Below, piece after piece: positions 26,441 through 35,306 of a DNA stretch of 64,000 nucleotides. The position numbers were made by a program, and so were the translations under genes. The notes under the pieces are model-generated. The model saw only the letters and a program-made list of their open reading frames with translations. It was not told the DNA's origin and searched no databases. Origin of the DNA: Cedecea davisae DSM 4568. GTDB lineage: Bacteria; Pseudomonadota; Gammaproteobacteria; Enterobacterales; Enterobacteriaceae. Location: positions 2,198,328 through 2,262,327 of the forward strand of contig NZ_KE161030.1 of NCBI RefSeq assembly GCF_000412335.2. The letters run 5' to 3'. The number at the start of each line of letters is the position of its first letter. Within the stretch, counting starts at the first letter, position 1.

Positions 26441-28237
26441 TCAGGCGCTATGATGGCGAGCGAGCCAGGCTTTCCAGCCGCCCCACGCGGTAATGTCCGT
26501 CGCGCCTTCTGTTGCGCACGGTTCACAAATAAAACCTTTCACGCTGCGCCCGTCGTTCAGGGTGAGCGTGCCAATGCCAAGCGGAGCCGGGATCTCGGCA
26601 ACAAATTCCCCGAAACGAGCCAGCGGGATGTCCCAAAGCTCAACGGCAATCGGCTGCCCTTCTGCCGATCGCACCAGGCCAGGTTTTGGCGGCTGGGTAT
26701 TAGCTAAGGCGTACAGGCGGTAGGTTTCGGCGGTGTGCGTTTCTTCGATAAACACCGCATTACGATCGGTAAGCTGGTGGTTCAGCGGCATACCGCGCAG
26801 ATGAGCGCCAACGACCGCCACGCGCACGTAGCCCTCATTCGGAGTAAAAGGCCGGGTCGCAGGCAATTTCTGCGAGGTGGCTCCTGCTTGCAGACCAGAC
26901 TGGTTTTGCCAGACCGACCCGAAGTGGCCGAGCGCGGCGTCATGCCAGGCTGGCGCAATCAGCGTTATCCCCGCAGGTAAACCGTCGGCACGGAAATCGG
27001 CGGGCAGCGCCAGTGCGCTGAGATCGGCGAGATTTGTGAAGTTGGTATAAGTGCCAAACTGCGAGTTGTAGCGCACAGGCTCATCCCGCATTTCCGCGAT
27101 GGTATGGATGGTTGGCGAAGTCGGCACGACCAGCGCGTCAAACTCCGCCAGTTGCTGATTGATACGGCGCGACAGCCCGGCGCGGGTATATTCGGCCTGC
27201 CAGGCATCGCAGGCTGAGTAATTCAGCCCGCCCGCAACAATGCTGCGCACGGTTGGGTCCATGGCTTCCGGGTGTTTTTCAAAAATCTCTTTTACCGCCA
27301 CGGTACGTTCTGCAACCCATGCGCCGTAATAGAGCTGCTCTGCGAGCGTGATGAAGTCGCTGAAATCAATGGCAACCAGCTCCGCGCCCATTGCCATCAG
27401 CCGCTCCAGTGAACGCTGAAACGCCTCTTCGCTCTGCGTATCGCCGAAAAACTCCAGCCGGTCGGGAATGGCAAAACGCATAGCCGGATTGAAACGTGCC
27501 GGAGCGGTATTGGGATTCGTGCGCGAATAGGGATCGAGCGGATCGTAGCCGCCCGCCACGCTGGCAACCAGGCTGGCATCTGCTGCGGTATGGGCGAAAA
27601 TAGATACGCAGTCATTAAGGCGGCAGGCGGGCACCACGCCCGTGGTTGAAAGCCAGCCTTTGGTCGGCTTTAAGCCCACAATATTGTTAAACCCGGCGGG
27701 TACGCGGCCGGAACCTGCTGTGTCGGTTCCCAGCGAGAAGCAAACCAGGCCCCGGGCCACCACGGAGGCAGAGCCAGAACTTGAACCGCCGCTCACATAA
27801 TCCGGGTTAAAGGTGTTTACCACCGCCCCAAAAGGCGAACGTGTTCCCACCAGGCCCGTAGCAAACTGGTCGAGGTTGGTTTTGCCCACCACGATTGCCC
27901 CAGCCGCTCTAAGGCGCGCAATTACAGTGGCGTCTTTGCCCGGTTGATAAGTAAATTCCGGGCAGGCGGCGCTGGTTGGCATCCCGGCAACATCGATATT
28001 ATCTTTAACCGCAAACGGCGCGCCTAATAAGGGAAAGTCATCCACCGTTTTCGTTCCGGCATTTAACGCCTGCAACAGAAAATTTAGCTGGTCAGCTATT
28101 TGCTGCTCGCTGGCAATATAAATCCAGGCATTATCCTGCCGGGAAATATCCGTCATCAGCTGGCGGTAAGCGCCGACGAGAAGGCCGGGCTGCGGGCGGT
28201 AATCATTAATCCACTGCGATAACAGAGCGACTGTCAT
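26441..28237 (-). CDS. atzF: Allophanate hydrolase
   Basis: This 598-residue amidase-signature enzyme hydrolyses allophanate to two ammonia and two CO2, finishing the urea amidolyase pathway. The catalytic Lys is in GAPFAVKDNIDVAG. The SGGSSSGSASVVARGLVCFS block carries the cis-Ser and nucleophile, with GTDTAGSGRVPAGFNNIVG following. A C-terminal domain of about 130 residues (VVGAHLRGMPLNHQL onward) is the usual second domain. The ATG at 28237 is preferred because the sigma-54 promoter at 28278-28293 overlaps the longer frame. It is the first gene of the operon. Confidence 0.92.
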   Translation of the reverse strand: MTVALLSQWINDYRPQPGLLVGAYRQLMTDISRQDNAWIYIASEQQIADQLNFLLQALNAGTKTVDDFPLLGAPFAVKDNIDVAGMPTSAACPEFTYQPGKDATVIARLRAAGAIVVGKTNLDQFATGLVGTRSPFGAVVNTFNPDYVSGGSSSGSASVVARGLVCFSLGTDTAGSGRVPAGFNNIVGLKPTKGWLSTTGVVPACRLNDCVSIFAHTAADASLVASVAGGYDPLDPYSRTNPNTAPARFNPAMRFAIPDRLEFFGDTQSEEAFQRSLERLMAMGAELVAIDFSDFITLAEQLYYGAWVAERTVAVKEIFEKHPEAMDPTVRSIVAGGLNYSACDAWQAEYTRAGLSRRINQQLAEFDALVVPTSPTIHTIAEMRDEPVRYNSQFGTYTNFTNLADLSALALPADFRADGLPAGITLIAPAWHDAALGHFGSVWQNQSGLQAGATSQKLPATRPFTPNEGYVRVAVVGAHLRGMPLNHQLTDRNAVFIEETHTAETYRLYALANTQPPKPGLVRSAEGQPIAVELWDIPLARFGEFVAEIPAPLGIGTLTLNDGRSVKGFICEPCATEGATDITAWGGWKAWLARHHSA

Positions 28238-28277
28238 AAACTGGCATCCCAACTGGTATACAAGATGGAATAGATAA

Positions 28278-28293
28278 AGCAATTACGATGCCA
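28278..28293 (-). promoter_or_regulatory. Sigma-54 promoter of the urea operon
   Basis: On the minus strand TGGCATCGTAATTGCT matches the -24/-12 consensus TGGCACGNNNNTTGCW with the exact spacing. Transcription would begin about 30 bases before the chosen atzF ATG. Sigma-54 dependence is inferred from this match. Confidence 0.8.
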
Positions 28294-28356
28294 GAATAAT
28301 CAATTCATTAATTAACAATAAGATAGAATTTAAACATAAGTTTTAATTATATTGAT

Positions 28357-28373
28357 CGCACCGTTATGGCGCT
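28357..28373 (-). promoter_or_regulatory. NtrC-type enhancer site
   Basis: CGCACCGTTATGGCGCT is a near-palindrome matching the NtrC consensus TGCACCNNNNTGGTGCA at most positions. It is centred about 80 bp upstream of the sigma-54 promoter, a normal enhancer distance. A half-like GTGC lies just upstream. Confidence 0.65.
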
Positions 28374-28467
28374 TTATTTTAGTGCGGATGGCTTATTCAG
28401 AGGAGATATCCGGCGACGGCATTTGCCGCCGGATATATTATTTGAAGTGATACCGTGAGCAGGCAGT

Positions 28468-28701
28468 TTAAATAATAGTGCCGCTGCGCGTCAGTAACTC
28501 GCGGCGTTCTTCGGTTTCTTCTTTATGATGATTGCCCTTGTGGGCAATGGCGATACGCAGGCGCTGCTGCTGGGCGTAGCGATCTTCACGCGTTAACTCT
28601 GCATCTTCACTTAATTCGATAAGTAACTCGTTCATATGAACAATGACGTCTTCGGCAATTGCCGCGTCTACACGGCTGATAACGTCTTCAAGATGAGCCA
28701 T
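28468..28701 (-). CDS. ydcY: Small conserved protein YdcY (DUF2526)
   Basis: This 77-residue charged, helical cytoplasmic protein matches E. coli YdcY across its length (RVDAAI, HMNELLI, LREDRY-like TREDRYAQQQRLR, IAIAHKG, SGTII). The function is unknown. It is preceded on the same strand by an ABC-type binding protein gene and stops 175 bp upstream of the urea operon promoter. Confidence 0.88.
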   Translation of the reverse strand: MAHLEDVISRVDAAIAEDVIVHMNELLIELSEDAELTREDRYAQQQRLRIAIAHKGNHHKEETEERRELLTRSGTII

Positions 28702-28730
28702 AGATATTCCTTACGATTCTTACAGTGGTT

Positions 28731-28760
28731 CGCCCCTCACACCTGCATTCGTGAGGGGCG
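28731..28760 (-). terminator. Long perfect hairpin after the binding-protein gene
   Basis: CGCCCCTCAC and GTGAGGGGCG form ten uninterrupted base pairs around a ten-base loop, 8 bp after the stop of the SBP gene. No T-run follows on the minus strand, so it may act as an mRNA 3' stabiliser or weak terminator. Confidence 0.6.
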
Positions 28761-28768
28761 AGAGTGTC

Positions 28769-30367
28769 TTAGTCCAGCTTCGCTTTAGAGAAGTCGCTTC
28801 CGGCCAGGCTCACGCTATAGCCGCTGACGTTGCTGCGGGTAACGTAGAAGGTTTTTCCGTTAGCCAGCGCAATCCACGGAGCCTGCTGGTAATAAACCTG
28901 CTGAGCCTGAACGTAGAGTTTAGCGCGGGCGGCCGGGTCGCTGGTTAACTTAGCTTTCTGTACCAGAGCATCGTAGTTTTTGTCGCACCAGCGGGCAACG
29001 TTGGAGCCGCTGGCAACGCTGCCGCAGCCCAGCAGCGTATCCGCGAAGTTGTCCGGGTCGCCGTTGTCGGACATCCAGCCGAACAGCGCGGAGGAGTGCT
29101 CGCCTTTGCGCATCCCGGCCAAATATTCGCCCCATTCGTACGTCACGATTTTGGCGTTAACGCCAACTTTCGCCCAGTCGCTCTGGATCATCTCGGCAAT
29201 ACGGCGTGAATTTGGATTATAGGGACGCTGCACCGGCATCGACCACAGGTCGGTATCTAAGCCCTTCTCCAGCCCGGCTTGCTTCAGCAGCGCTTTAGCT
29301 TTCTCCGGGTTGTAATCGTAATCTTTTAAATCTTTGTCATAACCGAGCATGGTCGGCGGGATCGGGGATTTAGCCACCGTGCCGGAGCCCATAAACACTG
29401 CGTTAACAATGGCTTTTTTATCCACCGCGTAGTTCAGCGCCTGGCGCACCAGAGCATTATCAAACGGCTTTTTGCCGGTGTTAAACGCCAGATAGCCTAC
29501 GTTCAGGCCGTCGATGCTGTGCAGCGCGAGATTTTTATCCGCTTTGATGGCGTCAAACTGCACCGGGCTGGGTGCCGGGATAATCTGGCATTCGTTTTTC
29601 TGCAACTTGGCCAGGCGCGTTTGCACGTTAGGCGTAATAGAGAAGATCAGGTGCTTAGTCGGCACCTCGCCTTTCCAGTAGTTCGGGTTGGCAACATAGC
29701 GGATCACCGAATCGATTTTGTAATCCTGTAGCGCATACGGCCCGGTGCCGATAGGGTTGTTATCCACGCGCTCCGGCGTGCCCGCTTTTAGCATCGCATC
29801 GGCATATTCCGCCGAAAGAATAGAAGCGAAGTCCATGCCCCAGTCGGCAAGGAAGGCGGCGTTCGGCTCGCTGAGGGTGAACTGAACGTGGTAATCATCC
29901 AGTTTTTTCACATCGACAATAAGCTTGTCCAGCCCGACGTCGTTAAAGTATTCGTAATTCGCCTGGGAGACTTTGTGGTACGGGTTGTTGGCGTCTTTCT
30001 GGCGCATGACCGAGAACACCACATCGTCGGCGTTGAAGTCGCGCGTCGGCTTAAAGAATTTATTGCTGTTGAACTTCACGCCCTGACGCAGCGTAAAGGT
30101 ATATGTTTTGCCGTCCGGGCTGATTTTCCATTCTGTTGCCAGAGAAGGGATCGGCGTATTGTCGCTCGGGTTGAAATCAATCAGGCGGTTATAGAGCGTT
30201 TGCGAGCTGGCGACAAAGCTTGGGCCGGAGCTGGCGATTTGAGGGTTAAAGGATTCCGGAGAGGCTTCAGAGCAGTAGACCAGAGTGCTGTTTGCCGCCG
30301 CCATTGCGCCGCTCGCCGGGAGGAGCGCGCTCAGCAGCAGGCCGAGCAGAGTTTTCCCTGTAGACAT
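28769..30367 (-). CDS. Peptide/nickel-type ABC substrate-binding protein
   Basis: This 532-residue periplasmic binding protein of family 5 (DppA/OppA class) has a signal peptide of about 24 residues (LLGLLLSALLPASGAMAAA). Landmarks are LVYCSEASPESFNPQ, ATEWKISPDGKTYTFTLRQGVKF, NPIGTGPYAL and the RQALNYAVDKKAIVNAVFMG region. The start LVYCSEA and overall pattern are closest to DppA, suggesting di- or tripeptides or haem. No permease or ATPase gene is adjacent, so it must share a transporter encoded elsewhere or act as a scavenger. Confidence 0.88.
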   Translation of the reverse strand: MSTGKTLLGLLLSALLPASGAMAAANSTLVYCSEASPESFNPQIASSGPSFVASSQTLYNRLIDFNPSDNTPIPSLATEWKISPDGKTYTFTLRQGVKFNSNKFFKPTRDFNADDVVFSVMRQKDANNPYHKVSQANYEYFNDVGLDKLIVDVKKLDDYHVQFTLSEPNAAFLADWGMDFASILSAEYADAMLKAGTPERVDNNPIGTGPYALQDYKIDSVIRYVANPNYWKGEVPTKHLIFSITPNVQTRLAKLQKNECQIIPAPSPVQFDAIKADKNLALHSIDGLNVGYLAFNTGKKPFDNALVRQALNYAVDKKAIVNAVFMGSGTVAKSPIPPTMLGYDKDLKDYDYNPEKAKALLKQAGLEKGLDTDLWSMPVQRPYNPNSRRIAEMIQSDWAKVGVNAKIVTYEWGEYLAGMRKGEHSSALFGWMSDNGDPDNFADTLLGCGSVASGSNVARWCDKNYDALVQKAKLTSDPAARAKLYVQAQQVYYQQAPWIALANGKTFYVTRSNVSGYSVSLAGSDFSKAKLD

Positions 30368-30442
30368 GTTGTTTGCCTTTTATTTGCTTGCCAAATGGTT
30401 GATCAACTTATTATTACTCACAGTAATAACAGCACAGCATGG

Positions 30443-30489
30443 CGCCACAATCAAACAGCAAACATCCGGTTTCCTGTGCAATTGTGGCG
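30443..30489. repeat. Inverted repeat upstream of the binding-protein gene
   Basis: CGCCACAAT and ATTGTGGCG are perfect nine-base arms separated by 29 bases. The element lies between the amidotransferase stop (30504) and the SBP start (30367), both on the minus strand. It could be a 3' hairpin of the former or an operator of the latter. Confidence 0.5.
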
Positions 30490-30503
30490 GTTAAGGTGTG
30501 TAT

Positions 30504-31223
30504 TCAGGCAGATGGCAATACAAAACGCTGCAAAATGGCTCTGGCTTCGGGCGTTCCACTGACCTCGCTCAGCAAGGCCTGTTTGTCTTTGCCCTTCAGC
30601 GCCGCCCGCTCGCTGCGGCTGGCAATTATCTTGTTCATCACCGAGGGGGTGAATTCAGGGTGGAATTGCACCGAAATCGCGCTCGGCGTGTAGCGGATAA
30701 TCTGGTTGGCGTCGTGGGAGGACGCTCCCAGGCAGACCGCGCCCGGAGGCAGTTCCAGCACGCTTTGCTCATGGCTTAAAAATACCGGAAACGCCGGGGG
30801 AAGATGAGCGAGCGCCGGGTCTTTTTGGCCCGCCGCGTTTAGCTCAACCTGAAGTTGCCCGACTTCACTTCCCTGCGGGTGGTAGTCCACTCGCCCGCCC
30901 AGCGCATAGGCCATAAGCTGATGCCCGTAACAGACGCCAAACAGCGGCGTTCCGGCGGCCACCACCTGTTTAATCCATTCCGCCGTGCGCTCGCTCCAGG
31001 CTTCGTGCTCGGTCACCATCGACCAGGAGCCGGTAATTACCGCAGCCTGAAAGGTCTCCGGCGCAGGCAGCGGCTCATCCAGGAACGGGCGAACAATTTT
31101 AAGCTCGACTTCCGGGTGCTTTAGCGCCGCCTCAAACCACGACGGCTGGTCGCCCACCGCGTTGCGAATATCGACCGGCGGCCGCCCCATCTGCACCAGC
31201 AGAGCTGGCAATTTTTCACTCAT
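30504..31223 (-). CDS. Class I glutamine amidotransferase-like protein
   Basis: From MSEKLPALLVQMGRPP this is a 239-residue stand-alone GATase-1 domain. The triad is visible: Cys98 in LFGVCYGHQLMA, and His188 and Glu190 in VQFHPEF. It resembles the GMP-synthase glutaminase-like proteins of enterics, which often act on gamma-glutamyl amide bonds. The upstream frame adds 15 unlikely residues. No synthetase partner is adjacent and the substrate is unknown. Confidence 0.82.
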   Translation of the reverse strand: MSEKLPALLVQMGRPPVDIRNAVGDQPSWFEAALKHPEVELKIVRPFLDEPLPAPETFQAAVITGSWSMVTEHEAWSERTAEWIKQVVAAGTPLFGVCYGHQLMAYALGGRVDYHPQGSEVGQLQVELNAAGQKDPALAHLPPAFPVFLSHEQSVLELPPGAVCLGASSHDANQIIRYTPSAISVQFHPEFTPSVMNKIIASRSERAALKGKDKQALLSEVSGTPEARAILQRFVLPSA

Positions 31224-31321
31224 GCGTAAGTCATCCTCAGCGTAATCCCGATGCTCCAGAATTAGCACAGGCCGCCGGGGTTGTCTCAGACAAAAAAGCT
31301 ATAAAATGTAAGCCAGAATGT

Positions 31322-32521
31322 TCAATCTGCTGCCCTGATTGCCTGACCGGCGAAGTCCCTCCACAGGCAGGTAAGCACCGCGAGAACGGTTAAACCCAGC
31401 GAAACCAGGGCCGCCAGTGCAAAGCCATAATGAGTGTAGAGTGGCCCATAGCCGCTGCTCCCGGCAAAGACCGCAAGGTAGGTTACGGCGCTGTTCAGCC
31501 CCATCAGCGTGCCGCGCTTTGCCGGATCGATTGCCGTAAGCCGCTGGATCAGCAGATTAACGCCCAGATGGTTAACCAGCCCAAGCGTAAACAGCAGGAA
31601 AATGACGGCCATAAAGCTGCCGCCCAGCAAGGCCAGCCCGAGGTAAACCGCTGCCGCCACCAGCAGTACGGGCGGCATCAGCCCTCGGGTGCCAAGCTTA
31701 TCCACCATGCCGCTAAGAAATGCCGCACAGCCAAACCCTGCGCCGTAGGCCACGGCTACTACGCCGTTTGCCGTAACCGGCAGGCCCAGCCCCTGATGGA
31801 GATGATCGCCAAGGTAAGCATACAGCCCATAAAAAGCGGTCATAAAAGCGCCGCAAACCACCAGCAAGGATTTTATGCCGGGTAAACTCAGCGCAGAAAG
31901 CGGAGACGGCGCGATCCCGGCTGCCGGGCGATCCTGCATGTTTAAGCGGATAAGCGCGAATAACGCCAAGGCTGCCAGCCCGCTCACAGAAACGTAAACC
32001 GCGCGCCAGCTAATCAGCTCGGTAAGAATCACCGAGAAGGAAACGCCCGCCACCATACTCAGCGTCCAGCCGGTCAGCACTTTGCCAATGGTCCGGCTCT
32101 CCCTGCCCGGCTGAGCTATGGATGCGGCGCTGGCATAAATAGCGGGTAAGGCGATCCCGGAGGCCACTCCGGCAATAAGCTGAGAAGCAACGAAGAACGT
32201 TACGGACGGTGAAGATGCGCAGAACAGCAGAGCCGCACCCAGCAGGCTCATGGTGAATTTCAGCATTCTGGCCGAACCAACCAAATCAATAAACCGGGCC
32301 AGGAATAACGCGCTTGCTGCCGTCCCGAGACCAAAGGCCGCAGCGGCCATCATGACCGCCGGCACCGTCGCGCCGAGTGAAGCGGCCACTTCAGGGCCAA
32401 TAGGCCCCAGCACCATTGAGTTTGCGCCGATTACGCCGACGCAGCCGGTGAGTACATACACGGCTTTAGAGGATGTCAGAGACGGCTCCGGATGACACTC
32501 CAGACACTGGCTAGTTTTCAT
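31322..32521 (-). CDS. MFS efflux-type transporter
   Basis: This 399-residue major facilitator has about 12 hydrophobic helices and an N-terminal cytoplasmic tail MKTSQCLECHPEPSL. The start is set by TGGAAG six bases before the ATG; an upstream start adds 26 residues. ALFLARFIDLVGSARMLKFT is the A-motif region. It is divergent from an Lrp/AsnC-type regulator with 92 bp between the starts, so regulation by that protein is likely. Substrate unknown; drug or metabolite export is the family expectation. Confidence 0.8.
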   Translation of the reverse strand: MKTSQCLECHPEPSLTSSKAVYVLTGCVGVIGANSMVLGPIGPEVAASLGATVPAVMMAAAAFGLGTAASALFLARFIDLVGSARMLKFTMSLLGAALLFCASSPSVTFFVASQLIAGVASGIALPAIYASAASIAQPGRESRTIGKVLTGWTLSMVAGVSFSVILTELISWRAVYVSVSGLAALALFALIRLNMQDRPAAGIAPSPLSALSLPGIKSLLVVCGAFMTAFYGLYAYLGDHLHQGLGLPVTANGVVAVAYGAGFGCAAFLSGMVDKLGTRGLMPPVLLVAAAVYLGLALLGGSFMAVIFLLFTLGLVNHLGVNLLIQRLTAIDPAKRGTLMGLNSAVTYLAVFAGSSGYGPLYTHYGFALAALVSLGLTVLAVLTCLWRDFAGQAIRAAD

Positions 32522-32613
32522 ATTTCTTCCAGGATAACGATTAGAACTTGACTTATATTCAATAAAAACCAATTTTAACCGAATGAAATTCAGGGTCATC
32601 AGCCAGAGGCAAT

Positions 32614-33132
32614 ATGAAAAAAGAAACAGATAGTATTAAGCAGAACGGCGTGGCGGAGCGAAATATCGATGCCGCCGACCGAAGAATATTAAGCGCACTG
32701 GTGGAAGATGCCACCATCAGCTATGCGGATCTGGGTGAAAAGGTGGCGCTTTCCGCTCCGGCGGTGCACGAAAGAGTTAAGCGGCTGCGGCGCTCAGGCG
32801 TCATTCAGCAGACCTCCGCGATTATTGACCCGAAAGCTATCAACAAGAACCTGCTGGCCTTTGTCCACATTGACACCAAAGGCTGGGGAAAGACGCCGGA
32901 TCTGCTGCGTATCTCCGCCTACCCGGAGGTAGAAGAGATCCATTCTGTGGCGGGCGATACCTCAATGTTGCTGAAAGTCCGTACCGAGGATTCACATGCC
33001 CTGGAGGCCCTGCTCGCCCACCTCTACGAGATTAACGGCGTGCTGGCGACCAGAACCTACATTGTGCTTTCGACCTACCTCGAACGCCCCGTTCAGCCCG
33101 GCATCACCAGCGACTGGCCGGGGCAGGAATAG
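32614..33132 (+). CDS. Lrp/AsnC-family regulator
   Basis: This 172-residue regulator has an N-terminal helix-turn-helix (ISYADLGEKVALSAPAVHERVKRL) and a C-terminal RAM ligand-binding domain (AFVHIDTKGWGKTPDLL, VEEIHSVAGDTSMLLKV). Its first 18 residues are a charged extension absent from short family members. GAGGC precedes the ATG. It is divergent from the MFS gene, the likely target, and its stop is 2 bp from the convergent DUF2955 gene. Amino-acid-like ligands are expected from the family. Confidence 0.87.
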   Translation: MKKETDSIKQNGVAERNIDAADRRILSALVEDATISYADLGEKVALSAPAVHERVKRLRRSGVIQQTSAIIDPKAINKNLLAFVHIDTKGWGKTPDLLRISAYPEVEEIHSVAGDTSMLLKVRTEDSHALEALLAHLYEINGVLATRTYIVLSTYLERPVQPGITSDWPGQE

Positions 33133-33134
33133 CC

Positions 33135-34196
33135 TTACTTCATCACATAGCGCGTTGAGGCGAAATTATTCAGCAACTTATGGACAATAAAAGTGACCGC
33201 CAGAGTGCCGATAATCGCCACCGAAACCGATGAAATGCGGTACAACGCGCTAAAAACAATGTCCTGATTCGGGTGCATGTATTGCCCGAACATCAGCGCC
33301 AGGGTGGTAAGAATAGAGAAACCAACGCCCGGCCCCACTTTCTCAAACACATGTATACGCGCCGCGAGTAAAAAGCCCAGGCTAATCAGCGGCATCAGCA
33401 AAATCAGGTGGCGGCTGAAGTCATAGATAACCAACTGCACCAACAGAGCATAAATACAGCCTGCCACCACGCCAACAATGCGCCACCACGAAGAAAGGAT
33501 CGCCCCGCGAAAGTGCATCGGGAACAGCGCAAATATTCCGGCCATCAGCGCCGCCAGCGAATCATTCAGCGTGTAGATTTGAAACACCGTAAACAGGAGA
33601 GTAGCGGTAATCGAAGCCAGCAGCGTTTCATGCATTACCCTCGCCCCATCCTTTTGGATGGCGGGAGGCGGCTGCCGTGGCTCCAGGTCGGGCAGCAGGT
33701 AACAGCCCAGCGCCGAAAGCCCGACGGCCAACAGGCTGCCGATGATGTTTGAAATCATCAGGTCGCTCATGTCCGTTGTCGGATAGCTGAGAAAGTTCGC
33801 CATCACGCTCAGGCAAACCACGCCCATTGAGCCAAAAAGAAACAGCGGCCCGCGGCTCATCAGGTAGAACCGCACCATATACATCAGAAAAACGATAATT
33901 GTCATTGGCAGCGGGTATGTCGCCAGCACGGTGAACAGCACCGTCATTTCAACGCAGTTAATCAGGGCGTTGGCTATCATCTGCCGGGCAATGTGGCCGT
34001 TAAATATCGGCACCAGCCCGGTCAGCATTATCGGGTAGACAACGTAAAACACCCCGTACTGAGTATTCACCCAGCTATAGACAAACATCCCGATGCAGCC
34101 CGCCATCACGATGCGCAGCATATGGCGGAAGTCATTACCGCTGAAGGGTGTCGGCTTATTACGCTTGAGCGGGCCGAGGATAAATTTAATAAACAT
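33135..34196 (-). CDS. DUF2955 inner-membrane transport protein
   Basis: This 353-residue polytopic membrane protein has two blocks of about five hydrophobic helices separated by a short loop (LEPRQPPPAIQKDG near 188-200). That layout resembles fusaric-acid-resistance/aromatic-acid efflux proteins (FUSC, AaeB). It belongs to the DUF2955 group usually paired with an HlyD-type adaptor. It overlaps the adaptor gene by 11 bases, so the two are translationally coupled. Confidence 0.8.
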   Translation of the reverse strand: MFIKFILGPLKRNKPTPFSGNDFRHMLRIVMAGCIGMFVYSWVNTQYGVFYVVYPIMLTGLVPIFNGHIARQMIANALINCVEMTVLFTVLATYPLPMTIIVFLMYMVRFYLMSRGPLFLFGSMGVVCLSVMANFLSYPTTDMSDLMISNIIGSLLAVGLSALGCYLLPDLEPRQPPPAIQKDGARVMHETLLASITATLLFTVFQIYTLNDSLAALMAGIFALFPMHFRGAILSSWWRIVGVVAGCIYALLVQLVIYDFSRHLILLMPLISLGFLLAARIHVFEKVGPGVGFSILTTLALMFGQYMHPNQDIVFSALYRISSVSVAIIGTLAVTFIVHKLLNNFASTRYVMK

Positions 34197-35247
34197 AGTG
34201 CAGCCAGCTCACCAGTTTTATCTGCATGCTGCCGATAAACGAGGCAAATGCCGAGGGAGAGTTGTATAGCTGAACCGTTGCTCTGGCACCCGCAGGCAGA
34301 GCGGGCATGGCCTCGCCTTCAAGCGTCAGGTGGATACGCATTCGCTGCGCGTCACGCACCCAGCGGTTTGAGGTTTCAGGGGCCGATAGCTGGCCGTTGA
34401 TGGCCTGCTGCCCCGGTAAAACGCCCGCATCTTTGCTGGAGACATGTGCTTTAAACACCTGCCCCGGCAGGCCGTCAAAGACGATATCTGCGGCGGTATT
34501 GGGCAGGGTTTTACTCAGGCTTTTTTCGCGAAAATCGGCCACGATATCGAGATTATCGCTCACCAGCGCCAGCGCGGGCGCTCCGGCTCCTGCATACCAG
34601 CCCTCTTTCAGTTGCAGGTTACTGATTACCCCGTCGCTGCTTGCTACCACGCGGGTGTAATCCAAATTCAGTCGGGCATCGTTGAGTAGGTTACGGTACT
34701 TCTGTAGGGTGACGTTTTGCTCATCGCGGCTGCCGCGTGAAATAACCAACTGATCGAGCGCGGCCTTCAGGTTATTGACGTTTTGCTCCGCGCTCTGCCA
34801 GCGCGTGAATGCGGTATCTAAATCCTGCCTGGATATCAGGTTGCCGCTGCTCAGACCGTTGTAGCGGTGATAGCTGCGCCCGGCGTTATCGGCGTCGAGC
34901 TGCGCCGCTTTGATTTTCGCCCGGCTGGCAGCAATCTGCGCATCAATTTGCTGGTTATCCAGAATCGCCTGCCGGTAACCAATTTCCGCGCGCTCGAGCT
35001 GGTTCTGATAAGGCTTATTATCGATTTCAAACAGCACGTCGCCCTTTTTCACCAGACTGTTATTGCTGACGTAGATATGCGTCACGTAGCCGGAAACGCG
35101 GGAAGATATCGGGGTAACAACGCGCATAACCGTTGAGTCCGGGGTTTGCGGCACCCAGATATCAGCGGCAAGAAAATAGAAAAACATTGCGGCAAACAGC
35201 GCCAGCGTCACTTTTACCCAGCGGGTAAATCGTTGTTCAGGGGTCAT
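34186..35247 (-). CDS. HlyD/EmrA-type periplasmic adaptor
   Basis: This 353-residue membrane-fusion protein has one N-terminal anchor helix (about residues 12-30), then a lipoyl half (VVTPISSRVSGYVTHIYVSNNSLVKKGDVLFEID) and a coiled-coil hairpin (about 85-185). A second lipoyl half (RVVASSDGVISNLQLKEGWYAGAG) and a beta-barrel follow. It would link the DUF2955 pump to an outer-membrane channel such as TolC. Its operon order is marR-type regulator, adaptor, pump. Confidence 0.88.
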   Translation of the reverse strand: MTPEQRFTRWVKVTLALFAAMFFYFLAADIWVPQTPDSTVMRVVTPISSRVSGYVTHIYVSNNSLVKKGDVLFEIDNKPYQNQLERAEIGYRQAILDNQQIDAQIAASRAKIKAAQLDADNAGRSYHRYNGLSSGNLISRQDLDTAFTRWQSAEQNVNNLKAALDQLVISRGSRDEQNVTLQKYRNLLNDARLNLDYTRVVASSDGVISNLQLKEGWYAGAGAPALALVSDNLDIVADFREKSLSKTLPNTAADIVFDGLPGQVFKAHVSSKDAGVLPGQQAINGQLSAPETSNRWVRDAQRMRIHLTLEGEAMPALPAGARATVQLYNSPSAFASFIGSMQIKLVSWLHYVY

Positions 35248-35306
35248 AACTACTCACAAAAAGAGGACAAAAACGGGCCGCTCATGCCGCAGCCAGAAAA
35301 AAGGTA

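Noticed and set aside
28238-28467. Guanidine (ykkC-type) riboswitch upstream of the urea operon
   Set aside because: None of the conserved ykkC motifs was found; the region instead fits a sigma-54 promoter and NtrC site.
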